Assembly (NCBI GenBank): GCA_025266875.1
Contig: JALLLT010000015.1
Location: forward strand, 62,001 to 126,000
Direction of reading: 5' to 3'
Origin: Fennellomyces sp. T-0311
Lineage: Eukaryota > Mucoromycota > Mucoromycetes > Mucorales > Lichtheimiaceae
DNA length: 64,000 nt
The notes under the pieces were generated by a model. That model was not told where the DNA came from. It made no database searches and saw only the letters and a list, made by a program, of their open reading frames with translations. A program made the position numbers and the translations under genes. Below, piece after piece: positions 11,710-23,947 of this stretch (position 1 is its first letter; every line of letters starts with the position of its first letter).

Positions 11710-12412
11710 AAATGACCAGATCAAAGATTACCTGATCTACAGGTCGAATCACAGATTCACGTAAATCTCACAATTTTACATGCAAAGTGGAACTGTAAAT
11801 AAGTAGGTGTATTCCTTGGGTCACTGTCTTTAATTCTGATCAGAAGAAAGTGAGGAAAAGCGGAAAGAGACGAGTAAAAATGGGAGAAGACGGCCTTTAA
11901 ATAGTGGGGCGTCAAAAGTTGTCCCGACCAAACCTTACTTTTTTGTTTCTCTAAGTAACCTATGTTTAAAATTGGTATACTGGTAGTTCTTGACCATGGT
12001 ATTATACCTTTGAAGTATCAACGCGCAGTAGTATGTTCTCGATTGTGGATGGCTTTCTACAGAAGAAGCCTGTAAAAACTGGTAAAGAAGTATAAAGCAG
12101 CTCCAAGTAACTCTTACGCGTTGATAATTCAAATATACAGTAAGATGTCCAAAGACTATCAGTATACCAATTTTAAACATAGGTTACTTAGAGAAACAAA
12201 AAAGTAAGGTTTGGTCGGGACAACTTTTGACGCCCCACTATTTAAAGGCCGTCTTCTCCCATTTTTACTCGTCTCTTTCCGCTTTTCCTCACTTTCTTCT
12301 GATCAGAATTAAAGGCAGTGACCCAAGGAATACATCCATTATATTTGCAGTTCCACTTTGCATGTAAAATTGTGAGTTATGTGAGAATCTTTGCTTTGGT
12401 CTGTATGATCTC
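11710..12412. repeat. Foldback (long inverted-repeat) element, copy 1
   Basis: Two arms of roughly 280-300 bp in opposite orientation: the left arm from about 11710 to 12040 is repeated as its reverse complement from about 12110 to 12412, with a spacer of about 70-80 bp. A clear block is AACCTATGTTTAAAATTGG at 11958 and its complement at 12168. No transposase is encoded between the arms. A second copy of the left arm, nearly identical, begins at 63691. It is therefore a dispersed MITE- or foldback-type repeat. Target-site duplications could not be fixed because the outer ends drift gradually. Confidence 0.85.
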
Positions 12413-12779
12413 CGTTTATGTGCCAAGATCACAACCTTCCTGATACAATACTCAGTCATGGCATAGGAAATGAAAGAGACATACTAAGTTGTTCGATTTA
12501 TTAAGAGAATATGGAGGACTCGTAATATATAGTAGTTGTCGTATTCGCTGGATGCACAGATGCCATAGGAACTCCATGGAAGCCGTCCCAAAATCACCGG
12601 CCCAAGTAGGGGGATTAATTTTGGCTGCGGCAGGACTCAATCAAACCGTCGCTCTTTTGCATATTGTCCCCATGGCGAATCGTCACCAAGTAGAGCACTC
12701 CTGCAGTAAGTTAACAATGGCTGGCTTGGATAAATGAAACAACGTTATCAACGTGATTCGTGTATTTAAGAAAGAGCAA

Positions 12780-13560
12780 GTCGCGCACAGCACGCGAAGT
12801 TGACCGATTCGTTGACTGTGATCAGGGTAAGCGAAGCATTGTGGTCTCTCGCTGTCAACCAGGTAACTAACTGATTCTGAACTGCTTCTCTCCCTCGCTT
12901 TCTCCGTGGGGCCGGTATGCCCCAACCCTCTCTTTCCGTGGATTCTCCGTTTAATCCAGCAGTCGACCTTGGGTCCATTGTTGACTAGGTGCTTTAGGCA
13001 TCTTGGCACCGGCTGCTGGGACCGCTGTCTGTACCCCATTGGGGCGAGCGTGCCGTGTCGGGGCCTACTTCCCATCTGCGATGACGGCGGGCTCTCCTGA
13101 TGGACAAGTCGAGACCTAGAACTGACACGTGGTACCTTTTCTGAGAGATAAGGGAAAGAACCAAGGCCATCGCGAGGTTGCTGAATGTACCGTGTTCCGC
13201 TGGGTAAGAGCAGCCCGCAACGATGCAGATGCCTCACGGAATTCCGTGGCCCGCGGCCGGGCAAGTCGTGCTCGGAATAATACTGGAGCACGACGAAACG
13301 GCTAAGAGCGCCTTACACCGCGCTAATACAAGAGGCTAAAGTGATCGTACGATCCCAGATGCTGGGTGTTGCGGATACCATCCAGTGGTAAGCGGGCTGG
13401 ATCGTGTACTCTGATGCGCCTCGGACAGATGGCCGCCGTATCGTATGGAGCATTCAGATAAGTAATCACGGTAATGTGGATTTCGGATGATGGCTCACTT
13501 TTCGGACGGATTGGTAGGAATATCGGTATGATTATGGGTCGCTCCGGACGACTCAAGATC
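12780..13560. other. GC-rich island with palindromes, unassigned
   Basis: About 780 bp clearly richer in G+C than the AT-rich flanks. It holds a 14-bp perfect palindrome at 13235-13248 (CACGGAATTCCGTG) and a 9-bp stem with 12-nt loop at 13265-13294 (GTCGTGCTC / GAGCACGAC). The minus strand has an open run over 12683-13291, but the translation is rich in Arg, Ser, Pro and has no recognisable domain, and I do not call it a gene. Candidates are a structured non-coding RNA or a transposon remnant adjoining the foldback repeat. I could not match it to SRP RNA, RNase P/MRP RNA, 5S rRNA or telomerase RNA by eye. Confidence 0.4.
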
Positions 13561-16265
13561 TGATTTATCAGAATACCCAGGAGAATGATATCAAAGATTC
13601 AAGTGCAGAAGCAAGTAAGTGCTGATGCTCTCTCTGTTAATTACCCCAAACTTATTCTTGGTTACAGACAATTAACAATTGGAAATGGAAGCGTAATTCT
13701 TTTTGCAAACATCATACACCTTCATGATTGGACCTGTATCCGAAAGTTTTCTATCTATCAAAATCAATCAAATCGATATTATTATATTCTTTGTATATTT
13801 GAGTACTTGAAGATTTTATATACGTACAGTCAAACTTTATATTGTAATCACATTCATCAATTTCATCATTCAGATTCAATCAATCCATTTTCTTCAGCGG
13901 GCCTACTAGCGAGCAACTCCATGCATGTGTAGCTTAAATATTTGCTCTTGTCTATATGTCGTTGAAGATGGTCAACCATTAATACATACTATGGACGTCG
14001 TATTGCATTTGTGATGACACTAATAGTTGAGTGGCGCCTGCTTTCAATGCATCTTAAATCCCCACAAGATATCCAAACACACAAAAATCGCTTCCAATTG
14101 CAACACCTATCGCCAAAGCATTCTGGAACAAAAGGTTGACGCTATCCTCTACAATACCCTTTACTTGGGACATCTCGTGGTTAAAAGTATGTATGGCATG
14201 CTCCTTCTTCTCTGCTGATACCGAAGACTCAAGCTTAAATGTGTCGGGGACACTCTTGCTAGATGCATCCAGATAGCTTCAGACGCACCTAGTACAGGGG
14301 TATTGTATCTGCTTGGCACAGCAAGCATAAGTTAGATATCAGCTTACCATATTTCTCATTCAATACATACTGCTACATTACTAACGATGAGCAATATGCA
14401 CTGACTTCCCTTCGGTGTCCTCTTGGAGACGCTTAATAGTCATCGATTCATATTGCCATCATGATTATTCATATGTAGAGTTACTCATATAAGATACCCA
14501 GCGAATAGCGCTATGATTTCTTGAGATTATAAATGCTGAGCCATTCCCCTGTCCAACGTTATTCCGTAGCTAGCTACGTATATCGATTCTTCTTCTGACT
14601 CGCATTCGTAAGTCTCGTCACAGATACATGGTAGCAGTTCCAAAATCTTTTCGCTTTTCACTCCGCTTTCATCGTCACTGTCGTTGACTTAATGAGCTTA
14701 CGCTTGAGAACCAGTGAGCAGTCGATTATAGATTTATGTTGAGTATATAAAGACCACCAATATCAAGCTACATACATAGACAGATTGTCGGCGAATTGTT
14801 TCCATTTAGCAACTTGTAGTATGAGACTACAATTATGTATCAGTTACATTATTCTGAAACACATGCGATTCAACAACGTACTCTCGTGGCTTTCAGGTTG
14901 TTAAGGGCCCAATAAAGAAAACCTGCACACTGGTTTTACTTTCTCACAGCCTAATTCGTGCAGGCTTTACTTTTCATTGGCTTCACTAATATTAAAGATA
15001 CCCTGGGCATCATCTAAAACCTTAGCAGGAAAAGCAAAGCCACGAGATTCTGGGTACGTACGGTAGCCTCCTAAACAACCAAAATACAATAAACATATAG
15101 CTTTTAATTGAAATAATATACGCAGAGTTGAACCAACTGTAGGTGCGGTTCATAAATTATTTAGCGCAGGAAGTTTACACTAACAACTCATTCGTGGAGG
15201 CTCGGCCCTTACACATGTGTGAAAACAACATGCCGATTTACGGAATAACGTAATGCCGATATGTGACACAGTCCAGGTACGGATCTGGTCTGCCCTGTAT
15301 ATTGGCAGCATCTCCTGGACTAGTACACCTCGCCGATATCAAAAATAGTTCTATTATGTAATGATAACAAAATAATCGATGATGATCCTTCAAAACAGCA
15401 ATCCAGTTCAAACTCTGCTGATTTTGCCTATAGTTATGCATACTCTACTTTCTTTGCCTTGCAGATCGCCGCATAAATATCCAGGAAGTGACTGAACATT
15501 GTTTAAGTATAGCATCATTCTTGACTCATATTTACAGTAATCCAATACCCTCCAATTAGCTTAATGTACCAATCAAATGAGTTGCTGCTGTATCAGAAAA
15601 TTGCAAAAAACGCAGCGTCATGTGCTTTCATTACTTCAAGCTGATCTGTTGTGACACTCTATTTGTCAAAACGCATGACTATCATTATCCACTTTTGAGC
15701 AGTCCCACAAGAGATCGGCTAATCGCAATGGTGAGCTTTTCAATATTCGATCACATATTCGAGCCGATGAATATTTCGTCACAGTACGGAGATACTACGC
15801 TTGATGGCAGTGATTTTCATATTTATGTTCGATATCATTCTTCTTTAGTCCCAAAAGTTCGGGTGTAATACAATCAATGTAGCTAATCGGCATGACAGCC
15901 ATCTTACTACATAGAATCAAAGTTTAAGATGCGACTTGGTTTCGCTGATGCAATCATTCCCAGGTTAGGCAAAATTCAGCTTTTTCGGGACCACTTTTAC
16001 GGAACGGTGCGGTGAAAATTTCAGTAAAGTGTCAATGCTAAAGAGTACGGCATATATTAGCATTTACTCTGATCCTAAAACTAGATACAATTTTTGGAAT
16101 TTGCCATAGTTTCTATAATGAAAAAAAGGGCGGAATGGATTCGGGAAGAAAGGGACCATACCTGTGTTACACGCGAAACATCCCGACTCACTGACACACA
16201 ATTATACAGAGCCATCCCGGTTCTTCGGGGATCTCACGCTCTTCTTCCCTTTTTTTTTCTCCTAA
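13561..16265. other. AT-rich spacer with fragmentary coding-like segments
   Basis: About 2.7 kb. The minus strand carries the C2-like fragment listed at 14967-15441. A plus-strand open stretch at 15620-15868 (82 codons) is of unknown nature. A short plus-strand stretch at 13585-13932 looks like chance in AT-rich DNA. The segment from about 16085 to 16260 probably contains the promoter and pyrimidine-rich leader of the transporter that follows. Confidence 0.45.
14967..15441 (-). pseudogene. C2-domain-like fragment (unknown gene, model incomplete)
   Basis: Two minus-strand exon-like blocks. The upstream block, up to about 15350 and preceded by ATAATAG, reads LFLISARCTSPGDAANIQGR followed by PDPYLD; the L..SAR......D..G+.DPY pattern is that of a C2-domain first strand and calcium loop. 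The downstream block, 15070-14967, follows GTTTAG and ends with a TAA; it reads TYPESRGFAFPAKVLDDAQG and then a short acidic tail. The frames of the two blocks do not join through any GT donor I could find. It is therefore a broken gene or one with an exon I missed. Confidence 0.3.
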
Positions 16266-17802
16266 ATGTCTACGACAGCCACTACGACTGTTCGACATGA
16301 AGACGAAGCAGCATCAAAGCATTCTGAAACGGTGATATCGTTGCAGGGTCACGAATCGTCCAATGAAAGTCAGCAAAATACTGCCACAGATAACTCGCAG
16401 AAAAAATGGCGAAGGCTGTGGAATCAATTTCTTCATTACTTGAAGCAATACTGGTTCTTGGTCGGGCTCGGCACAGTGATTGGACTTGCTTGGGCTTTTC
16501 CTCAGGTCGGCAAATCCAATGGAGCGATCGAAGCCCAGTATACAGTGAAATGGGGCGCTGTCATTGTCATTTTCTTATTATCCGGACTTGGACTTGAAGT
16601 CAAGGTTATGCTTCATACAATTTTGCGATGGCGTCTTCATCTTCTAGTGCAAACGATGAACTTCATCTTCATGCCTTTCATCGTCTACGGTATTGTGCGC
16701 TTTTTCCTCGCGGTTGGTGCCGATCTGGACATGTCGGTGTACCAGGTACAAAAAATCCATAGGCCGAAAACGGTTCATGCTAAAAGAAAATTAAATCCAA
16801 TAGGGTTTCATGATTGCATTCTCTACGAGCACCACAGTTTCCTCCAATGCTGTCATGACTCGCAATGCCAATGGAAACGATAGTGCCGCGCTGGTGAACG
16901 CAGCATTGGGCAATATTCTTGGTATCTTTGTATCACCAGCTCTTATGACAGGTCATTCGACGTATTTTATCTTTTGGATCAATAACATGTACTGATGATG
17001 ATAAAATAGTTTTCGGCGATGATACCAACGTTTTCACTCCGGGAACTCGTGGCACTGTAGATTATCTTTCTGTGCTCAAAACTTTGGGTCTTACTGTCCT
17101 TTTGCCGCTCGTCGTGGGCCAAGTTATCCGGTATTTCTTCCCGCGTCAAGTCAAATATTTGGCAGCCAAACTGCATTTCTCAATCATCAACAGTCTGGCT
17201 CTCCTGTGCATGGTGTGGTCTGTATTCTGTGACGGCGTTGCCAGCAATGCGTTTCATAAAATGAGCGGTGTCGATATCGTTGCCATCATTGGTGTCGACA
17301 TTTTCATGTATTTGCTCGGCTGTTCGGCATGTATTGCTGTTGCCCGCGTTCCTTGGCCAGGCAAATCAACCCCTGACCTTGTCAGGAAATGGCGCTTCTC
17401 AAGGCAAGATGCTGTAGCCATCATGGTATACCATCCCGTTTCCGTTTCATAAGACTTTGAGCTGATATCATGTTGTAGTACTGTGGCGCAACCAAAACCG
17501 TCAGTCTGGGTATTCCTTTGATCAACGTTCTCTACGCAGACAAAGATATGGGTATTGTCGGTGTATTATCACTCCCATTGCTGCTGTACCATATCATTCA
17601 GTGAGTTTATTGATGATTATTTCATATCAAGGGCTAAACTAGTCGGCATAGATTGTTCATTGGCAATTTCCAAGTTCCATTCCTTAAGCGATGGATTGAA
17701 AAGACCCTCGACGAGTACGATCAAGATCAAAGTCCGTTGGCGAGCAATCCAGAACCGTCATCGTTACCGATGGCCACCACAAGAAGACGCACTGCCGCAT
17801 AG
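16266..17802 (+). CDS. SLC10A7/Rch1-like membrane transporter (SBF-like)
   Basis: Five exons, 16266-16745, 16804-16951, 17010-17425, 17479-17600 and 17652-17802, give 438 residues with consistent phases. After a hydrophilic Ser/Thr-rich N-terminus, about ten TM segments follow. Signature blocks are FSTSTTVSSNAVMTRNANGN and the NAALGNILGIFVSPAL helix, then the late YCGATKTVSLGIPLINVLYA block and LLYHIIQL, which are characteristic of the SLC10A7 branch of the bile-acid:sodium symporter fold. Vertebrate SLC10A7 and Candida Rch1 restrain plasma membrane calcium entry; that role is inferred here from family membership. The C-terminus is short and basic. It converges on the bZIP gene, with 262 nt between the stop codons. 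Confidence 0.9.
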
Positions 17803-18064
17803 GATTGGAGGGAATGTAATTTTTATGTACAAATACGATCATCTATTTACACGCGCATCCGGAATCGTTCAACCTACCAAAAGAGAAAGAAACTTACTAG
17901 GATCGAATGTTCTCGCCATAGGTTTGGTTATAAACAATAAAAGAATATACTTGCCTAGATATACTCCAAGAGAGAAGTCTTGCTGGTTGATCCATTGGCT
18001 GAAAGTGTCTGGCTCGATATCTATACAAAGTAAAAGGGTATCCGCCTAGGATCACGTTTCTTTT

Positions 18065-18714
18065 TTATGCGACACAAATTAATCGGAAAGAGCACTCGCC
18101 TGTTAATGACTTATTGACATCTTGTAATGGAAGTGTAGGAGGTGTCTTGTTTTCGTGATCGCCTTCGACCGAACCGGATTCAGATTCAAATGACTCTGGT
18201 ACTACACACAGGAACACTGAGTTTCAATTGTCCGGGAAATCCAAGGATTTTCATTTACCCGAAATAAATTGGTTTGGTTGTTGCTGCTGTTGTCTTTGTT
18301 GTAATAGCAGATGATTCTCTGTGGTGACAGCAGCCAAAAGCTCTTGCAGAAGCTTGTTTTGCTTTTCCATATCGGCACATCGTTGCTCGGCAACATCTGC
18401 TCGTGCACTTGTGTTGCGGTTGCTCTCCTATATATTTGTTGCTAAGGATCAAAAAGAGTTCTTGGATTTGACAACAAATGTCGTACCTGAAGTTCGTGGA
18501 TGATATTTTCCAAATCGACAATTGTACTTTCAAGAGTTTGCGTATATTGTGTTCGCCGTTCACGGAATGCAGCTTGTGCAAGACGGTTTCGTACTTTACG
18601 TTGCTCTTCCGTAAAGATACGGTGACGACCACCATGAGGTCGCTTGATTCGTGACTCTTTGTGTGATTCTTTGTCGGATGCCGTGTTGGAGTTGGCTGCT
18701 GTCATTTTGGTCAT
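18065..18714 (-). CDS. Pap1/Yap-type bZIP transcription factor
   Basis: Exons (minus) 18714-18487, 18427-18259 and 18201-18065 give 177 residues. The basic region is QRKVRNRLAQAAFRERR, with the N..AQ..FR arrangement of the fungal AP-1/Pap1 group rather than the N..AA..CR of Jun/Gcn4. A leucine zipper with heptad Leu/Ile follows (QTLESTIVDLENIIHELQ) and continues as coiled coil through exon 2 (MEKQNKLLQELLAAVTTENH). The tail is Gln-rich and then acidic. No obvious Cys-rich redox domain of Yap1 is present, and the protein is short, so an oxidative-stress role cannot be assumed. A TATATATT-type box lies upstream at about 18771 on the plus coordinates. Confidence 0.88.
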
Positions 18715-19090
18715 GATGGAGAAGAAAAAGTGTTTTTTTTTCGGAGGTTTGAAAATCGGGCGGTCTTCCTTTATATATTGGTACCAGACTCCACAGTTAA
18801 ACTCACAAAATGGTAAGTTACAGTAATATAATCGGCATAGATTGGTACACAGACCCTATCTATCATACCATATTCGCTATTCATTACTCTTATCAGTAAA
18901 TGAAAATATTGCTGGTCCAGTTTTTTCATGACCTCCGAAGTTGACTCCCACCCCCTCCTGTCGACTAAACGGAGATACTCCTCTCATGCCCCCTTGCCGC
19001 CGCCATAGCGCACTTGGTATTACAGTCGAGGCAGTTTCTTTTATTAAGTACTATGTACATCACAGCAGATAACCGAGAATTATAAAATTA

Positions 19091-20377
19091 TTAAGCAAGA
19101 TGGTCTGTTGACGATGCACCCAAGGTAATATGAGATTCAAGGCTGCTGTCGACCAGCGTTTGAGAGTAGTAACGTTTGTCTTCATTCGATGATGGCATTT
19201 CCGGTTCTTGGTATTGCAGTTTGTCGCTAACATAAGCCTTTTCAGTAGGCATGATCGTCTCGTCATCGTCCACCACACGTCTTGGTGCCCCGATTTTGTT
19301 CCGCAATGCATGGATTCCCGTCTGCAGGAAGAAACAAAGGACTACAAATACTGCAACTGCAATGTACCATATCGCAGCTGAGGGTCCTTGTCCCCAATCG
19401 AGAAATGAATATACCCACCATTTCTCGCTAATTACAAGAGTCAGCTTTCTACTTTTTCCATTTGTGAGGTTAACAATGACTTACGCTCCGTAAATGATGA
19501 ATGTTAACATCATATAGCATATCACCGTACTGAATACCAGTAATACCATACGTGTATGAAGCACCATGCGAGTCATAATTACTTCTGTCATCATCATAAA
19601 GAGTGTCGCTGTGTGCAAAGATACACCCACCCACCAGTCCACCGATGTTACAGTCGGATCTATATTATAGTAATTAATTCTTAGCAATTTACATCGCTGT
19701 GCACTGCACCGAAACCTTACCATTGAGGAGTGAACCTGACAGCAGGGCCCAGTATACAACAGGTGTGAGAATACTAAAGAAGGAATTAGTATATACTAAA
19801 AGGGCACTTTATAAGCTTACTTGAACGTGACAACAGTATGGTAAAGCCAGACATAGAGATAGTTTAGTATAGCCGATTGGTTGAAAAATGATGCCGGATG
19901 CGATGGTTGGCACCGTAGGTATCGGACATGATGACAAAAGGATGTCTATAAGGCAGGGTTGCGTGAGCTGATCGGTTGTGAGGAGGTCAAGGGAGCTTAT
20001 AGGGGAGTGTACTGATAAAGAAGCCAAAAAAAAGAGGAGTCGACGAGAGTGTAAAGAAGGGGGAGGAGGTGGCACTGCAAAAGGGAAAAAATATAAGGGC
20101 TAATTTTTACCACCAAATAAGCATGAAGGCCAACAAATGTGAACCGAGTAAAGTAGGCAAAGTAGTGTTTGAACTCGTTATCTGCAATAGCGGTGCCAAT
20201 ATCCGCCCACATGACGATCACTGAGTAGAGAACAAGCGGGATCCGGATCATGAGGAGTGTTTTTGGCGACACGAAGTAAGATGTTACTGCGCGTTCCGGT
20301 TCAAATTGGTCCATTTTGAACCATTGTATTATCTTTGAGTTGGATGAATCAATGCGCTCGTCTCGGTATGCGGGCAT
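19091..20377 (-). CDS. Multi-pass membrane protein, Rolling-stone/FAR-17a-like
   Basis: Five exons (minus) 20377-20111, 19945-19821, 19773-19721, 19659-19485 and 19427-19091 join in frame to 318 residues. About six TM helices are visible. Characteristic blocks are FAYFTRFTFVGLHAYLV, then after the first intron TSFCHHVRYLR, SAILNYLYVWLYHTVVTFN, ILTPVVYWALLSGS, a DWWVGVSLHTATLFMM helix and VYSFLDWGQGPSAAIWYIAV. This pattern is that of a widespread fungal family related in layout to Rolling-stone/FAR-17a/AIG1-like proteins; the molecular function is not established and I do not assign one. The cytoplasmic tail is acidic. A leucine-rich open stretch precedes the chosen ATG but has weak start context; the chosen ATG follows AATACA. 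Confidence 0.8.
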
Positions 20378-20601
20378 TGTATTATGATTGTTTTTCTTGC
20401 AAATAAATAAGAGAGCCAAAGCAAGGAAGAACAATGAAGAAAAGAAAGAAGCGTTGGGGATGTGAGGGTTGTGCGTTATGCGTGTATAAAGCTGTACGGT
20501 TGTCAATGATGGAGGTTGTAAGGATTAAGGAGGTTTGGAGAAAGTGGTCATGTCGTTGCCATAGCAAGGCAAAAAAAAAAGAGATGCAGTTTCTAATGAG
20601 A

Positions 20602-23483
20602 TTAATCTAATTTGGCTGTGCCACTGCCATCCATGTGCTTGTTATTATGGCTATTGCGGTTGTGCACCAGTGGTCTCGTTACAGATGAGGAGGAAGCGCC
20701 GCTGCTGTGCGATGATGCTGATCCACTTTCGTCAACGTCGTCCAAATTGTTCAGTAAAACGTGCTCGTCACTCTCCCTGTTTGATCGTTCCTCCATTCGA
20801 TGCTGTTCCACAACTGGCTCCTGATTATTGGCTGCATAAATACGTTGACTCGTATGTAGATGTGCCGCATTCTGACACGCGCGACACCCATTGGCGACGA
20901 TACCAACGCGTTGTCGATGGCGACCTCGGAAACTAGATAATAAACCATTCTTCCCGACCACAAGCATGACGCCGATAAACACAAGCCAGATCATCATGAT
21001 GTTGAGCACAAGTATGGGCCACACGCCACCGTAGAAATAGGCTAGCCCCGCGGCATAGGATATGCGCCACAGCCAAAATATGACTTCCAAGGCCTTGAAC
21101 CATGGGTGTTCGTTCACTTGTCGTACTTGGCGTCGGCCTTTTTCCGACCCAAGGCAATGCAGTTCGGCTGAGCTTGTGGTACGCCAAGCAAAGATTCGGT
21201 ACATGAGGCCAACATCGATATTTACTGCCATTACTGCGAATCTCCAGGTATCGGCCAGGGGAACCCACTCCTTTGCAAAGACAAGTCCCCATAAATAGAA
21301 GGTGCCATACCGGTTCTCATCAGATGATGCAGAAGGGATGAACTCTGCTTTGAACCATGGAAGAGCAAGCAATGAAATTTGCACCGCAAATGTCGCATAC
21401 CAAATCACTGGCTGGTCATCGGGTAACCGCAAGAATCGTAGTGTCCATAACAGTATTTGTCGTTGGATAAATTGGAATGGCCCGAAAGTTGGATATTGGT
21501 CGATTTGATGAATCTTGAGCAGAATGCGGGTTTGTAAAGGAGTGGATGGTGTGTAAGATGCATCATCTGTGTTCTTTCGTGAGTAGTCGTTGTAGATCTT
21601 GGGTCCCATTAGTGTAATTAACGTGAACATGATAGACAGGAGAGTAAAGTCGCGGATCTATTACGGACATAGATTCTTTAGCAAATAAGCATATCATAGC
21701 AGTACGTTGGGAGAGCTTACCAGTGTCACCACATGGGATCCAATGAGCCATTCTCCTATACCGCCGCCAATGGCTAACCGAATATCGTCCATGCGGAACT
21801 CAACAGTTGCCTCACCAGTCATATCCGTAAGCATGGACGTTACTTCGATACGCAGCTTATGTCCTTCACGGTCATCAAAGTCATTGGGCTCCCAGCTAGA
21901 TACCCATAAAGGTGTATCGGCTGTACCAACGAATTTGGCAGGGAAAGGATGTGGTAAGTCATCGACTGTAATGCGAACGCGGAGCTCGGACGGATTGGCA
22001 TCGGAAAACACAAGAAATCGGATATGGGTGCTCGTACGCGTTCGATAATATGGTTCTTTACGTCCTAGAACAAAGCGCGAGTCCTTTGGGTTGGTAATCA
22101 TGACAATGGGTGCTACGGGGATTTTTTCCGGCCAATTCACTTTTTTGTCTTTGGTCAAGCTGGGAATGCCAGTTGATATTTTCGATATTGGTAGTTCTGC
22201 ATCAACAAACGAGATAAGATCGTGATCAACAGCGACAATCCTAAATGCGCCATGGTCCTTCATGTCGGCAAGTTCCAATTCAAGCGAATCCGTCCACGGA
22301 TTGTATGACTTTAGAACATCCCCTAAACCTATCCAACTTGACGGTTAACGAACCACTAATCCTTGATAAACGCATTATTGCTTACCAGCTACCAGTCGAT
22401 GCAAATGACCACAAAAATATACGCTCATACGCTGTGCTACATCCTTGAACCTGTATCCGTCGCTGGACTCACCGAATACCATTGTGGTAGTCGGGTAATG
22501 GGAAAACTTTTCAGGAATAGATGTTAGTATAAAAATAGCGATTTTATTATTTGGAAACACGTACCACAAAGGTATGATTGTAATGTGTTGGTGTCAGCAC
22601 AGCTGACACAAGGCGATCCATGGTCTTGGCAGTCAAATAACCGAAAAAGTTGAATGGACGTGCCGGACCCTTCTTTGGACTAGCCATAATCCAGTTAGCC
22701 ACGTCAAACTAAACAGATATTCCCACTTACCATGCATCAGCTACAACAAACTGATATTGTCCAAACGGCTTCTTAACGTGCCAGTCATAGACACCTTGAC
22801 CCGTTTCAATCAGTTTGGCGCTTTTGCCGTAAGTCCGATACAAATTGGACGGGGATTGCCAAGACTCGAGATTGAAGCAGTCGTGGTTGCCTCTCATATC
22901 GTACCATGCCGTTTTCCCAGCCCCCTGCTCCACAGCAGCCTTGTACATTTCCCATTCCTCCGGATACTGTTGTGTTTTCACCTTATCTGAAGCCTTGGCA
23001 TCTGTTAAATCACCAGTAACCACTACTAACTCGGGCCTATATCAAATCGAATAAGCACAAGATTCATTCGGGGACGCAGGAGATATTAAAATTACTTGAT
23101 AAGGGGCAATACTGAATTCATAAAGTGTAGAAAGTGGTTGCTGTGTCCTTGTGCACTAAACTGTGATAGATGCAGATCCGATACCTTTTGGAATTGTGTA
23201 AGATTGTCAAAAAAAAGTCCAAGCGAGTCGGTTGTTGCGTTCTTACTTGGACAAAGTAGAACAAGTTGGATGGTTTGTTGGCCATGACAGTTTCGTCATT
23301 CTTTTCTTGTTCGAATCGGTAGGGTAGAATTCGAGAATCTGTTTCAGGTACGGCTGGGGCGTCATTTGTCGTTGGTTTGGATAACTCGGCGATCGAAGAG
23401 TAGTAGAGCTGGCCTGCACGATACAAACTTAGCACAAGAAGGAGCAGACATGCCCACGTCGATGCAGTCAGCCTCAAGCGCAT
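20602..23483 (-). CDS. TMEM62-like transmembrane metallophosphoesterase
   Basis: Seven exons (minus) 23483-23247, 23184-23096, 23036-22731, 22679-22565, 22506-22386, 22328-21721 and 21657-20602 give 843 residues, all phases consistent. The N-terminus is a signal-anchor. The calcineurin-like catalytic motifs appear in order: SDLHLS, TGDLTD, RGNHDCF, and GHLH after the intron at 22386. DACPKKG and RPFNFFGYL are TMEM62 signatures. A beta-sandwich-like region (HIRFLVFSDANPSELRVRI) follows, and then about six TM helices and a Ser/His-rich tail. All metal ligands expected of the superfamily are present, so activity is likely, but no substrate is known for TMEM62. An in-frame upstream ATG at 23573 is possible; the later one is preferred because the signal-anchor begins there. 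Confidence 0.9.
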
Positions 23484-23947
23484 GGAGCGAATGCAGGAAA
23501 GAGCAAAGTTTGAATACTTTTTATTGCAGCAATTTCCAAAATAAGATTCGCTGTTACACTCCGACGTTTCCACATTGATCCTATCCCCCCCAAAAAAAAA
23601 GCAACACTTTCATATATACATCAACCGAACGCCTCAGTATCCTAGTATAGAGCATCAGCCGGTTGTACTGGTTACCATAGAAACACATCACTGTGACTTT
23701 GTTGCGGTACTCGTGCTATGAACGATAAGATACTGAGCGTATCGATACCTGGACGAAGAGACGTCGTAAGGATTATAGACTATACACTGTGATTCTTGCA
23801 AATATTTAACAGTGTGATGCAAACGAGTTATTTGCTTGTATCTTAAAGACTTCGATAGCAAAGAAGCGAAAGATAGAGAGGAAGTGGCTGGTATATTCGA
23901 GGCTATATTTATGTACAGCAGAGCGTCCGCATGAAACCTTTTGTGAG

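Noticed and set aside
13076..13130. Possible hammerhead ribozyme core (CTGATG...GAGAC) and a GAAAC after the 13265-13294 stem
   Set aside because: The core lacks the required CUGANGA and the correct stem II/III pairing in both places.
12683..13291. 202-codon minus-strand ORF in the GC-rich island
   Set aside because: The translation is dominated by Arg, Ser and Pro with no domain; long open runs are expected in GC-rich DNA. I kept the island as an unassigned element.
23483..23573. Upstream ATG for the TMEM62-like gene
   Set aside because: Would add 30 hydrophilic residues before the signal-anchor; the later ATG fits better, although RNA 5' ends could overturn this.
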